Shown here: positions 44,561 through 52,417 of the stretch, one piece after another
Position numbering within the stretch: the stretch's first letter is position 1
Layout: the number at the start of each line of letters is the position of its first letter
Assembly (NCBI RefSeq): GCF_013177315.1
Contig: NZ_CP053661.1
Location: 248,001 to 312,000, forward strand
Length of the DNA stretch: 64,000 bases
Source of the DNA: Thermoleptolyngbya sichuanensis A183
Lineage (GTDB): Bacteria; Cyanobacteriota; Cyanobacteriia; Elainellales; Elainellaceae
Reading direction: 5' to 3'
Program-made: the position numbers and the translations under genes
The notes under the pieces: generated by a model
Databases searched by the model: none
Told to the model about the DNA's origin: nothing
What the model saw: only the letters and a program-made list of their open reading frames with translations

Positions 44561-45261
44561 AAGGCTTACCGGAGTATTCGCCGTGATAGCAGCGAGTGTT
44601 ACAGCAAAAATTAGAGCCTGGGGCTGTGTTCTTTGACCTACTTTTGTGATCCTAATCCAACCCGCGTGCGATCGCGCTTTTTCCGCAGCACAACGTTCCC
44701 TATAGAACCGGTTGCGCCAGCCCACCATCCGCCGCAGCTCCGACCCCGCTGTAGATGTAGAGGATCGCCCCAGACTTTTCTAATCCCCAACATCCCGCTT
44801 ACATCCCTTAACATGGTCAATAAGCTTAAAAGGCGAGGCTCGATATTGCTTAATATTGCTCGATATTGTTGGGGCAGGACTTTCGCACTAGTGGATGTCA
44901 ACCCTGATCCCCCCTCGCCCCCTTAATGCCCTTAATCAAGGCTACTGTGTACACACAAGTCTTCTAGGCTTGCGCGGCGATGCTTTGATCCCCCCTGACC
45001 CCCTTGAACAAGGGGGGAACTGATCCCCTCTTAAGTAAGGGGTGAGGCGTGACCTACCGCAGGGAGAACTGGCTCGGAAGTCCCCCTTCTTAAGGGGGAT
45101 TCAGGGGGATCTTTCGCAACAGAGAGAACTGAATCGAAAGTCCCCCTTCTTAAGGGGGATTTAGGGGGATCTCTCGGAGCGTGACGCAAAAAATCGAAAC
45201 GTGTGTACACAGGAGCTTAATCAAGGGGAGTTCCAGCAGGATTAATTTTTCAGGATTTTGG
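44561..45261. other. Intergenic region between divergent genes, with a MITE-like element
   Basis: Between the low-complexity-tail gene and moaA. The right half is a type B element (44942-45215) that ends about 47 bases before the moaA start, so the moaA promoter is within or next to it. No other gene is seen. Confidence 0.65.
44942..45215. repeat. MITE-like repeat, type B, copy 1
   Basis: Ends are CTACTGTGTACACA and its imperfect complement TGTGTACACAGGAG. The interior contains GATCCCCCCTGACCCCC ... and two direct GGAAGTCCCCCTTCTTAAGG-type modules. Copy 2 is at 52136-52292. Confidence 0.85.
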
Positions 45262-46245
45262 ATGACGCTGGATCGCTTTGGTCGCAACATCAACTACCTC
45301 CGCATCTCCCTCACCGATCGGTGCAATCTGCGCTGCGTTTACTGTATGCCCGTCAATATGACGTTTCGCCCACGGGCAGAACTGCTGCAAGACGCAGAGC
45401 TATATCAACTGCTGCCGATTTTTGCCAAGCTGCTGGGCTTCAACAAGTTTCGGCTGACGGGCGGCGAACCCACCCTGCGAGAAAATATCGTCGAAATCGT
45501 CCGCTTTATCGCCGACCTACCCGATGCGCCAGAGGTCGCCATGACCACCAACGGCGTGCTGCTGGGGCAACTGGCTGCGCCCCTGGCTGCGGCCGGGCTG
45601 CGCCGCGTCAACATCAGCATTGACACGCTCAATCCAGAGAAATTTCAGCAGATTACGCGCTGGGGAAAGCTGGACGACGTATGGCGCGGAATGCAGGCGG
45701 CGGCCGATGCGGGGCTGCGGGTGAAGCTGAATGCCGTTGTGGTGCGCGGCTTTAACGATCAGCAGGACGTGGTAGACCTAGCGCGGCTGACCTACGAATT
45801 TCCCTGGCAGGTGCGGTTTATCGAGATGATGCCCTTTGGGGAAGTGTCGGATTTTCAGCAGCAAAACACAGTCAGCGAGGACGAGTTGCTGGGCGTGATC
45901 GGGCAACACCTGCAACCGCCAGACCTGCTGAACCAAGGAGAACTGGATGGCGAGGCACGGCTCTATCAACTGCCCGGAGCGCTGGGCACGCTGGGGTTTA
46001 TTAGCTCCGTGACGAAGCCGTTTTGTGCAGGCTGCAATCGGGCGCGGCTGACGGCAGACGGGCGGCTGCGGCTCTGCCTGCTGCGGGAAAAGGAACTGGA
46101 CTTGCTGACCCCGCTGCGCCGGGGAGCCAGCGTGGATGACCTAAAGGCGTTGATTGAAAAGAGCATCTGGTGGAAGCCGTGGGGCCACGGGCTGGCAGAT
46201 CAGGACGTGCCGATGAATCGGGTGATGTCGGAGATTGGGGGCTAG
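45262..46245 (+). CDS. moaA: GTP 3',8-cyclase (molybdenum cofactor biosynthesis protein A)
   Basis: A radical-SAM enzyme that starts molybdopterin synthesis. The SAM-cluster motif is SLTDRCNLRCVYCMP (CxxxCxxC) and the second [4Fe-4S] cluster is in KPFCAGCNRARLTADGRLRL CLL. GGEPTLRENI and MTTNGVLL are also present. The start ATG 45262 gives the usual N-terminus (MTLDRFGRNINYLRISLTDR); the frame extends upstream into the type B repeat. No other moa gene is adjacent. Confidence 0.95.
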   Translation: MTLDRFGRNINYLRISLTDRCNLRCVYCMPVNMTFRPRAELLQDAELYQLLPIFAKLLGFNKFRLTGGEPTLRENIVEIVRFIADLPDAPEVAMTTNGVLLGQLAAPLAAAGLRRVNISIDTLNPEKFQQITRWGKLDDVWRGMQAAADAGLRVKLNAVVVRGFNDQQDVVDLARLTYEFPWQVRFIEMMPFGEVSDFQQQNTVSEDELLGVIGQHLQPPDLLNQGELDGEARLYQLPGALGTLGFISSVTKPFCAGCNRARLTADGRLRLCLLREKELDLLTPLRRGASVDDLKALIEKSIWWKPWGHGLADQDVPMNRVMSEIGG

Positions 46246-46309
46246 GCGCTGGGACTTCGGGCGTGAATCTTCTCGAATCTTCTCGATACCAGTGAATTTG
46301 AAAGCTTGT

Positions 46310-47899
46310 CTAGTCTGTTTGAGTGCCTGTGCTGCCGTTCAAGTCTGAGCGCGATCGCCCCCGCGACAACTGGGCGATCGCCCAACGCGCTGTCGCCTGC
46401 ACCTCTGGGTCGGGGTCGTTCGCGGCATGGCTGAGCAGGTCGCTCATCTGCATTACCACGTCATACATGCGCGTCACGTCTCGAATCGCGTTTTTGCGAA
46501 CATCGGCATTGCTGTCGCGCAGGGAGGTGAGCAGGGCTTGTTTCATCGGCTTGAGCGTCCGCAGGGCAATCTCCGACAGCGTTGCCAAAATCAGGCTGCA
46601 CTGCTGCGAATCGGCATCTACCAGCAGATCGACTAGCGGCTGCACTGCCCGCGAATCGCCCGCCTGACCCAGTTCCCAAATGGCCTTGCGGCGAGTCGCC
46701 GGGTCGGGGCTGTGCAGTTCCTCCAGCAGCTTATCCACAATACTGATGCGCTGGAGCCGGGTGGTTTCTGTGAGGACGGTTTCTAGGGAGGTTTCAGGAT
46801 TTGAGTCGGGTGCGGCGTGGGCTAGAGAATCCACAGACTGGGGCGATCGCGCTGGCGTAGGAATCAACGCCTGGGAGGAACTGGTCGTCGCAATCGGGCC
46901 CACCGTTTCCCACAGCATATTGGGCTTTGGATCAGGCTGTGGGGAGGGTTCAGCGCGGGTCACGCGGGTCACGACCTCAGAAGTCGCAGGTGGAGCCTGT
47001 GGCGGTGCATCGCCATTCCCTATGGCGGCATGACCCGTAGCGGCCTGACCTGTGGCGAGGTTGCTTGGGGCGGCCGACTCTGCCGCTGCCCGCGACCAGC
47101 CTGGATTGAGCGGCGGCTCTAACGGCACGCCTACCCCTGAGCCGCCGGCCCCGTCGAGCACAGGCCCGCCGTCTGTTTCCAGCGTCCCCAGCCGACTCTG
47201 GCGCAACTGGCTGTAGATGACCCCAATGGCGATCGCCAGCCCCACCAGCAGTCCTGCCCAGCCAATCCAGTCTGCGGATTCGCCCGTCTCTGGCCCCGAT
47301 TCTGCTAGCTCACTCGGCGGCGCTTCAGCAACTTCGCCAGACTCACCCACTGGCAACTCTGACGGTTCCACACCCGCCTCATCTGGGCCTATTTCACCAG
47401 CAGGCACGTCTGTCCCACCAAACAGCGGCGCTTCATCACCCAACAGTTCCACTCGGGCCTGCCGCAGTCTGGCGCGGGTGGGGTCGTCTAGTTCGCCCGT
47501 CGCCACCAGCCCCGATTCTTTCTGAAAGGTCAGCAGCGCAGTCTGCGTTTCTTTGCCAAACTCGCCATTGATTGCGCCATAGTAATAGCCCAGCCGATTG
47601 AGCGTGGTTTGCAACTCCTGCACTGCCGCACCTCGGCTGCCCAAGCCCAGTAGCTCTGGCGGCGAGGGCGAAGGAGTGCTAGAGGGGTCGGCAGGTTGGC
47701 TGGATTGGGCAAGGGAAAATGCAGGGGCGATTCCCACAGGGATCGCTTCGCGAATCGCTTGGTCAGCCTGCGCCTTTTCCACACCAGAGCGGGCTGCTGC
47801 AACAGAACCCCAAGGCAAGCTAGCAGAAACCCCTCGCAAATCGGCGGCGAGTCCCACAGAAGAAATCACAGTCAGCAGCAGAACCGCAGAGCAGCGCAT
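46310..47899 (-). CDS. Exported peptidoglycan-binding protein with membrane span and HEAT repeats
   Basis: A signal peptide (CSAVLLLTVISSVGLAADL) is followed by a PG_binding_1 domain (GLGSRGAAVQELQTTLNRLG YYYGAING, FQKESGLVATGELDDPTRA). After a Glu/Pro/Ser-rich linker there is one span (WIGWAGLLVGLAIAIGVIY), a second low-complexity linker, and C-terminal HEAT-like repeats (HSPDPATRRKAIWELGQAGD, AVQPLVDLLVDADSQQ). ATG 47899 has TGGAG 7 bases upstream. It would link the cell wall with a cytoplasmic HEAT platform. The peptide IREAIPVGIA comes from a 32-bp mobile palindrome. Confidence 0.85.
   Translation of the reverse strand: MRCSAVLLLTVISSVGLAADLRGVSASLPWGSVAAARSGVEKAQADQAIREAIPVGIAPAFSLAQSSQPADPSSTPSPSPPELLGLGSRGAAVQELQTTLNRLGYYYGAINGEFGKETQTALLTFQKESGLVATGELDDPTRARLRQARVELLGDEAPLFGGTDVPAGEIGPDEAGVEPSELPVGESGEVAEAPPSELAESGPETGESADWIGWAGLLVGLAIAIGVIYSQLRQSRLGTLETDGGPVLDGAGGSGVGVPLEPPLNPGWSRAAAESAAPSNLATGQAATGHAAIGNGDAPPQAPPATSEVVTRVTRAEPSPQPDPKPNMLWETVGPIATTSSSQALIPTPARSPQSVDSLAHAAPDSNPETSLETVLTETTRLQRISIVDKLLEELHSPDPATRRKAIWELGQAGDSRAVQPLVDLLVDADSQQCSLILATLSEIALRTLKPMKQALLTSLRDSNADVRKNAIRDVTRMYDVVMQMSDLLSHAANDPDPEVQATARWAIAQLSRGRSRSDLNGSTGTQTD
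47727..47758. repeat. 32-bp palindromic element within a gene (copy c)
   Basis: GCGATTCCCACAGGG through to GCGAATCGC. On the minus strand it encodes AIREAIPVGIA. Confidence 0.9.
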
Positions 47900-48035
47900 G
47901 AAACTCCAGGTCAAGATTGCAGACTGAGACACCGTAGCCCAGCGGAGAATACCATCACGCCCGTTTTCACCTCAGTAACTCTAGGTTATAAATGCCCATC
48001 GAACACCCATTTCATCGACCCATTTCATCTAGTAC

Positions 48036-48125
48036 AGGACTTACACACTTGCGATCAGTCTTCTGGGCTTTGGAGGATTTCTTGCGGGCTGCGCCCGCGA
48101 GAAATCCTCCAACTGCGTAAGTCCT
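48036..48125. repeat. Hairpin MITE, type D, full copy (opposite orientation)
   Basis: 90 bases, AGGACTTACAC at the left and GCGTAAGTCCT at the right. The internal stem (TTGGAGGATTTCTCGCGGGC on the minus strand) differs from the 20448 copy at positions that change on both arms. Confidence 0.92.
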
Positions 48126-48191
48126 ATAGTAGTCAGGATTTTAGAGTGAATTTACGCTACTAGATGCGCGGCGCGGATTTCCCCCTAAGAT

Positions 48192-48356
48192 GGGCACTAA
48201 CATACTTCACGCAGCAATTTCAGCCCTCACCCTAAATCCCTCTCCTGCTCCGGGAGAGGGACTTCAAACCTATGTCTGGCTCCCCTTCTCCCTGCTTGGG
48301 AGAAAGGGTTGGGGGATGAGGGCAGTAAGTTTGCTGTTTCAAGTATGTCAGTGCCC
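48192..48356. repeat. MITE-like element, type E, with target-site duplication
   Basis: The ends are imperfect inverted repeats of about 25 bases (GGGCACTAACATACTTCAC; complement of AAGTATGTCAGTGCCC). The interior has a palindromic TCTCCTGCTCCGGGAGAGGG and CTTCTCCCTGCTTGGGAGAA. TAAGAT flanks both sides (48186-48191 and 48357-48362), extending to CTAAGATG if the terminal G/C is counted in the target. Confidence 0.88.
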
Positions 48357-48429
48357 TAAGATGACTATTTTTCAATTCTAGGCAGCTTGAGCGGCTCTAG
48401 CATTCAGGCACGAGGGGCAACACCCCCCA

Positions 48430-49104
48430 CTAGCTTAGTTCTAAATCAATTTCACAGAATGTTTGGACGGCCTGCCAAATGGCATCCTGTTGGTCGGTCA
48501 GCGCATGGTCACTATCCAGTTCCAGTAGCGTAACCCAGGGGCGAGTTGCGGCGTAATCTCGGCTGGACTGGACTGGAATTACGTCATCCCGTATCCCGTG
48601 CAAAATCAGCGTGGGCACTGGCCGCTTCAGCGTGGAGTGATCATACATCACTGCATCCGAGACAAATCCATAATGCAGCGGCCGCATTGCCTGATCGCCA
48701 TAATGATAAACCGACAGAAAGCCTGTCTCTTGCCACTGCGCTACCTGCTCCGTCCCTAGGCGAGGCAGCCAGTGATCGAGAAACCCAAATGCCGGAGCCA
48801 GCAGCACCAGTTTTTGCACCTGGGGATGGCGATTCCCGCAGGGATCGCTTTGCAAATCGCCCAGCCAGGCCGCCGTTAGCCCGCCAAGGCTCGACCCAAT
48901 CAGCACCACAGGCTCCGGCGGGGGCGGCAGTAGCGCTTCGACCTGGGCAATTTGACGACTGAGCGTCAGGTGGGCAAAGTCATTTTGGTTCAAATCGGGG
49001 ATGACTAGAGACAGCCCAGCCGCCCGAAAGCGATCGCCCAAATCCCGCGCCTTGGCAGAATTAGGACTCGACGCAAACCCATGTAAGTAGCAGTAGAACA
49101 CCAT
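48430..49104 (-). CDS. YqiA/YcfP-type alpha/beta-hydrolase esterase
   Basis: A 224-residue alpha/beta hydrolase. The N-terminal strand CYLHGFASSPNSAKARDL, nucleophile elbow VLIGSSLGGLTAAWL, acid region LILHGIRDDVIPV and catalytic His in LELDSDHALTDQ are all present. The peptide DLQSDPCGNR directly after the nucleophile helix comes from a 32-bp mobile palindrome (48829-48860) and would add about 11 residues at a surface loop. Substrates are probably short acyl esters; the true role is unknown. Confidence 0.88.
   Translation of the reverse strand: MVFYCYLHGFASSPNSAKARDLGDRFRAAGLSLVIPDLNQNDFAHLTLSRQIAQVEALLPPPPEPVVLIGSSLGGLTAAWLGDLQSDPCGNRHPQVQKLVLLAPAFGFLDHWLPRLGTEQVAQWQETGFLSVYHYGDQAMRPLHYGFVSDAVMYDHSTLKRPVPTLILHGIRDDVIPVQSSRDYAATRPWVTLLELDSDHALTDQQDAIWQAVQTFCEIDLELS
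48829..48860. repeat. 32-bp palindromic element within a gene (copy d)
   Basis: GCGATTCCCGCAGGG through to GCAAATCGC. On the minus strand it encodes DLQSDPCGNR, the same frame as copy b. Confidence 0.88.
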
Positions 49105-49285
49105 TGCTCAGCCGTTTTCTGGTCTATATTTAGATCTCTCTTGCAATCTTCTTTCTTGCAATCTTTCCTGAGATTATGCGATTGGCCGTCTTGGGGGCAC
49201 AAGGGAGTGTTCAAGCCGTCAGCAACTAACCTCCCTCCCTCACCTCCTTCCTTCCTCAACCTTTTCTTTCCCCTTTCTCTCCTCT

Positions 49286-50509
49286 ATGGATCTCCTCGAA
49301 TATCAGGCAAAGGATCTATTTCAGAAAGTTGGCATTCCCATCCTGCCGTCGCAGCGGATTGACCATCCTAAGGACTTGAAACAGTTGCGGATTCCCTATC
49401 CCATTGTGCTGAAGTCGCAGGTGTATGCGGGGGGGCGTGGTAAGGCAGGCGGCGTGCGCTTTGCAGAAAACACAATTGATGCGGTGGCGGCGGCTCAGGC
49501 GATTTTCTACCTGCCGATTTTAGGGCAATATCCAGAAGTGCTGCTGGCGGAGGCAAAGTATGAGCCAGACCAGGAACTCTATCTGGCAGTGGTGCTTGAT
49601 CCATCGCTGCGGCGGCCGCTGCTGCTGGGGTCGCGGGAAGGGGGCATGGCGCTGGAGGCAACCTCGCGACAAATTCAGCAGGTGCTGGTGGATGGAGAGT
49701 TTTCGCCCTTTTATGCGCGGCGATTGGCGATCAATATGGGGCTATCGGGTGGGCTAATCGAGTCCGTCAGCGCGATCGTCGAGAAAATGTATCGCCTGTT
49801 TTTGACCTATGACCTGGATCTGGTCGAGATCAACCCCCTGGCGGTCAATCCGGCTGGGGAAGTCATGGCACTGGATGGCAAGGTCGCTGTGAACGATGCA
49901 GCACTGGAGCGACATCCAGATTTACCGGTGATGCAGTCGGTGGGGGGCCGCAGGGATCACTCCGCGCATCGTCCCTCCCACTCCACCCTGGCAATGGGCC
50001 CAACCTGTAGCGGACTGGCCGCCAGCGCCTTTGATCTGCCCAACTTGAATCCCATGCTGTTTCCTGGCAGCCTGGGCATCTTGTGCAACGGGGCGGGGCT
50101 GACGATGGCGACACTCGATCTGGTCGATCGGGCGGGTGGACAGCCGTCGGCCTGTCTGAACTTGGGGGGAGAGTCGTCCTATCGGCTGCCGCCCGATACG
50201 CTATGCGATCGCCTAGAAAAAGGGCTGGACTGGATCTTGCAGACCCAGCGGCTGCGGAGCGTATTGCTCAACTTGCTGGGCGGCGCAGAAACCTGCAATG
50301 CGGTTGCCGGGGCGATCGCCCGCTACCTGAAGCAGCAGCGCCAGCCCGTCAGCGTTCCCCTTGTTGTGCGGCTGGGCGGGGCCCATGCGGCAGCAGCCCG
50401 TGAGCAACTCGCTGCCCTAGACTTGTCAATGCTGTTTGTTCTGGATTCGCTGGATGAGGCCCTCACCAAAGCGATCGCCCTCAGTGAGGGAGCCGGAGTC
50501 GGGCGGTAG
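49286..50509 (+). CDS. sucC: Succinyl-CoA synthetase beta-subunit homologue
   Basis: ATP-grasp domain with MDLLEYQAKDLFQKVGIPIL at the start, KSQVYAGGRGKAGGVRFAEN for nucleotide binding and LVEINPLAVNP for metal binding. The C-terminal ligase domain has GSLGILCNGAGLTMATLDLV and VLLNLLGGAETCNAVAGAI. With SucD it would make succinate and ATP from succinyl-CoA, or the reverse. The junction between the domains (VGGRRDHSAHRPSHSTLAMG) does not look like the family and may contain a decayed mobile palindrome. The CoA-loop GGGA of the family reads LGGESS here. The upstream leader is strongly pyrimidine-rich and has no clear ribosome site. Confidence 0.88.
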   Translation: MDLLEYQAKDLFQKVGIPILPSQRIDHPKDLKQLRIPYPIVLKSQVYAGGRGKAGGVRFAENTIDAVAAAQAIFYLPILGQYPEVLLAEAKYEPDQELYLAVVLDPSLRRPLLLGSREGGMALEATSRQIQQVLVDGEFSPFYARRLAINMGLSGGLIESVSAIVEKMYRLFLTYDLDLVEINPLAVNPAGEVMALDGKVAVNDAALERHPDLPVMQSVGGRRDHSAHRPSHSTLAMGPTCSGLAASAFDLPNLNPMLFPGSLGILCNGAGLTMATLDLVDRAGGQPSACLNLGGESSYRLPPDTLCDRLEKGLDWILQTQRLRSVLLNLLGGAETCNAVAGAIARYLKQQRQPVSVPLVVRLGGAHAAAAREQLAALDLSMLFVLDSLDEALTKAIALSEGAGVGR

Positions 50510-50605
50510 GGTTGCCTCTGGGCAGGCGTTTCGCATTTTGCCCGTCTCTTCTCAAGGCTCAAGTTTCACAAATCCTAACTCTCAAACCCAAACGCTCTAT
50601 CAGAC

Positions 50606-51496
50606 ATGGATTTATCGGCAAGAAGTAAAGTTCTGGTGCAAGGCATTGCGGGCGCTCTGGGAAGCCTCTACACGACGCGAATGCGGGCCTATGGCACGTC
50701 GATCGTGGCTGGGGTGTCGCCGGGGCACGGTGGGCAAGTGCTAGAGGGTGTGCCTGTGTTCGACTTGGTGGAACAGGCCTTAGCAACCGCTGGCCCGATG
50801 GATGTGACAGTAATCCTGATGGAGCCGTATCGGATGCTGGATGCGGCGCTGGAGGCGATCGCCGCTGGGATTCGGCATCTGGTGCTGGTGACGGAGGGCG
50901 TGCCGCCGCTGGACATGGTGAAGCTGCTGCATATTGCTGAGCGCACCGATACGCTGGTCGTCGGGCCCGATAGCCCCGGCATTATCCTCCCTGGCAAGAT
51001 TTTGTTAGGCACGTACCCTGCCGAGTTGTATTCCCCCGGACGTATCGGGCTGATCAGCCGCAGCGGCACGCTCACCCACGAAATCGCGCTGCATCTGACA
51101 CAGGCGGAACTGGGCCAGTCGATTGCAGTAGGTATTGGGGGCGATCGCATCGTTGGCTCTTCCTTTCAGCAGTGGCTGCAAATTCTGGACGAAGACGACC
51201 AGACCGAGGCGATCGTGCTAGTGGGCGAAATTGGGGGCAACAGTGAAGAAGAAGCAGCCCGCTACATCGTCGAGGCGATCGATAAACCCGTAATCGCCTA
51301 CATTGCCGGACGCACCGCGCCCAAGAATCATCGCATGGGCCACGCTGGGGCTATCATTGCCTCCCTGGTGGCGGGCTGGGGCAGCGAAATCGGCACACCT
51401 GACAGCAAAGTAACCGCCTTCCAAAAAGCAGGCGTTCCCGTTGCCGATCGCCCGTCCGATATTCCCAGCTTGCTAAAACAGGCCTTGCGGATTTGA
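50606..51496 (+). CDS. sucD: Succinyl-CoA synthetase alpha-subunit homologue
   Basis: The N-terminal CoA-binding Rossmann domain ([36 protein letters not shown]) and the ligase domain ([39 protein letters not shown]) are both present. The phosphorylated active-site histidine is in [19 protein letters not shown]. The gene follows sucC by 96 bases and makes the heterodimer partner. With the 2-oxoglutarate decarboxylase/SSADH pair elsewhere in the window, this would complete carbon flow around succinate. Confidence 0.9.
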   Translation: MDLSARSKVLVQGIAGALGSLYTTRMRAYGTSIVAGVSPGHGGQVLEGVPVFDLVEQALATAGPMDVTVILMEPYRMLDAALEAIAAGIRHLVLVTEGVPPLDMVKLLHIAERTDTLVVGPDSPGIILPGKILLGTYPAELYSPGRIGLISRSGTLTHEIALHLTQAELGQSIAVGIGGDRIVGSSFQQWLQILDEDDQTEAIVLVGEIGGNSEEEAARYIVEAIDKPVIAYIAGRTAPKNHRMGHAGAIIASLVAGWGSEIGTPDSKVTAFQKAGVPVADRPSDIPSLLKQALRI

Positions 51497-51513
51497 GGGA
51501 CGCACTTCAGATT

Positions 51514-51648
51514 CTAGGCAGGGTCTTAAAACTTCCTGGGTCACTGATTGCCCTGAGTCGATCCCCCTTAAATCCCCCTTAGTAAGGGGGACTTCCGGAG
51601 CATCTCAGCCCGGTTTCCCCGTTTTCAGGGGCCCTAGATTCGGCAGGT
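51514..51648. repeat. MITE-like repeat, type A, copy 4 (reverse, one end degraded)
   Basis: The left border GGCAGGGTCTTAAAACTTCC is the complement of the right end of the other copies, followed by GAGTCGATCCCCCTTAAATC. The other end (GGTTTCCCCGTTTTCAGGGG) is diverged, so the boundary is approximate. It is just after sucD. Confidence 0.7.
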
Positions 51649-51689
51649 TGGGTTCAGCGGGCTGATTCCGGTCAGCGGCAGGGCGGGCA

Positions 51690-52043
51690 TCAGCCAAAGG
51701 TCGCCCCGTTCCAGCCCCAGAGATAGCCCTTGGCCTCAGAAAACTCAATATAGGTGCGGTTTCCAGGCACGCCCAGCGTCGCACTGATAATCTGGCAAAA
51801 CTCCTGGCTCATGGACTTGGTTTGGGCGGGGTTAAAGGAACCCACACTTTTCACTTCCACATAGCAAACCGGATCGAGCGTGCCCCCAAAGGTCATGGGC
51901 ACATCCGACTCAAACGCAGTCATTACATAGGATTCGGGCTTGCCTGTGTGCTTTGCCAGACTGTCTGACAGGGTCTTCAACAGTTCTTCCACTTCGGTCA
52001 ACGTAGGACAAGACACGGAGGTTTGGATCTTGATCAAGGGCAT
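51690..52043 (-). CDS. MIF/phenylpyruvate tautomerase-family protein
   Basis: The 117-residue product starts MPLIKIQTSV, giving the catalytic Pro1 of the tautomerase superfamily after removal of Met. The order of strands and helices (VEELLKTLSDSLAKHTGKPE, YVMTAFESDVPMTFGG, NRTYIEFSEAKGYLWGWNG) fits the macrophage-migration-inhibitory-factor family. It would form a trimer. The physiological substrate in cyanobacteria is unknown. Confidence 0.92.
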   Translation of the reverse strand: MPLIKIQTSVSCPTLTEVEELLKTLSDSLAKHTGKPESYVMTAFESDVPMTFGGTLDPVCYVEVKSVGSFNPAQTKSMSQEFCQIISATLGVPGNRTYIEFSEAKGYLWGWNGATFG

Positions 52044-52417
52044 GGCAGTTACGCTGTGGCAGTTCTAAAGGGCAAGCTGGGTTCAGACTTTCGACAAGGA
52101 CGTTCGACAAGCTCAATGACTTTCTCGATGCGCTGCTAGTGTGTACACCCAAGTCTTGTTTGAGCGGCGATGCTTTGATCCCCCCTAGCCCCCCTTGAGC
52201 AAGGGGGGGATCGGAAGTCCTCCCTGATAAGGGGGATTTAGGGGGATCTTTCGGAGCCTGACGCAACCAATCGAGATCTGTGTACACAGTAGAGCTACAC
52301 GCTGAACTCTATGCTGACTCAAAGATATCCTCAAAGATATCTCAGTAACAGCCGCAGTTTTTAATGACAAACCGTTTAACGACCGTTTAACGGATGACTC
52401 AAGAGATTGAACTGATG
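52044..52417. other. Intergenic region with a MITE-like element
   Basis: Contains the type B element 52136-52292 and the end region of the TPR gene. No gene is seen. Confidence 0.7.
52136..52292. repeat. MITE-like repeat, type B, copy 2
   Basis: Ends are CTAGTGTGTACACCC and TGTGTACACAGTAG. The core is GATCCCCCCTAGCCCCCCTT ... GGGGGATTTAGGGGGATC. The inner right end (GGAGCCTGACGCAACCAATC) matches copy 1 closely. Confidence 0.87.

Larger units (their letters stand above)
47900..48429. other. Intergenic region with two MITE-like elements
   Basis: No gene is seen between the two minus-strand genes. It holds a type D hairpin element (48036-48125) and a type E element with target duplication (48192-48356). 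Confidence 0.7.
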
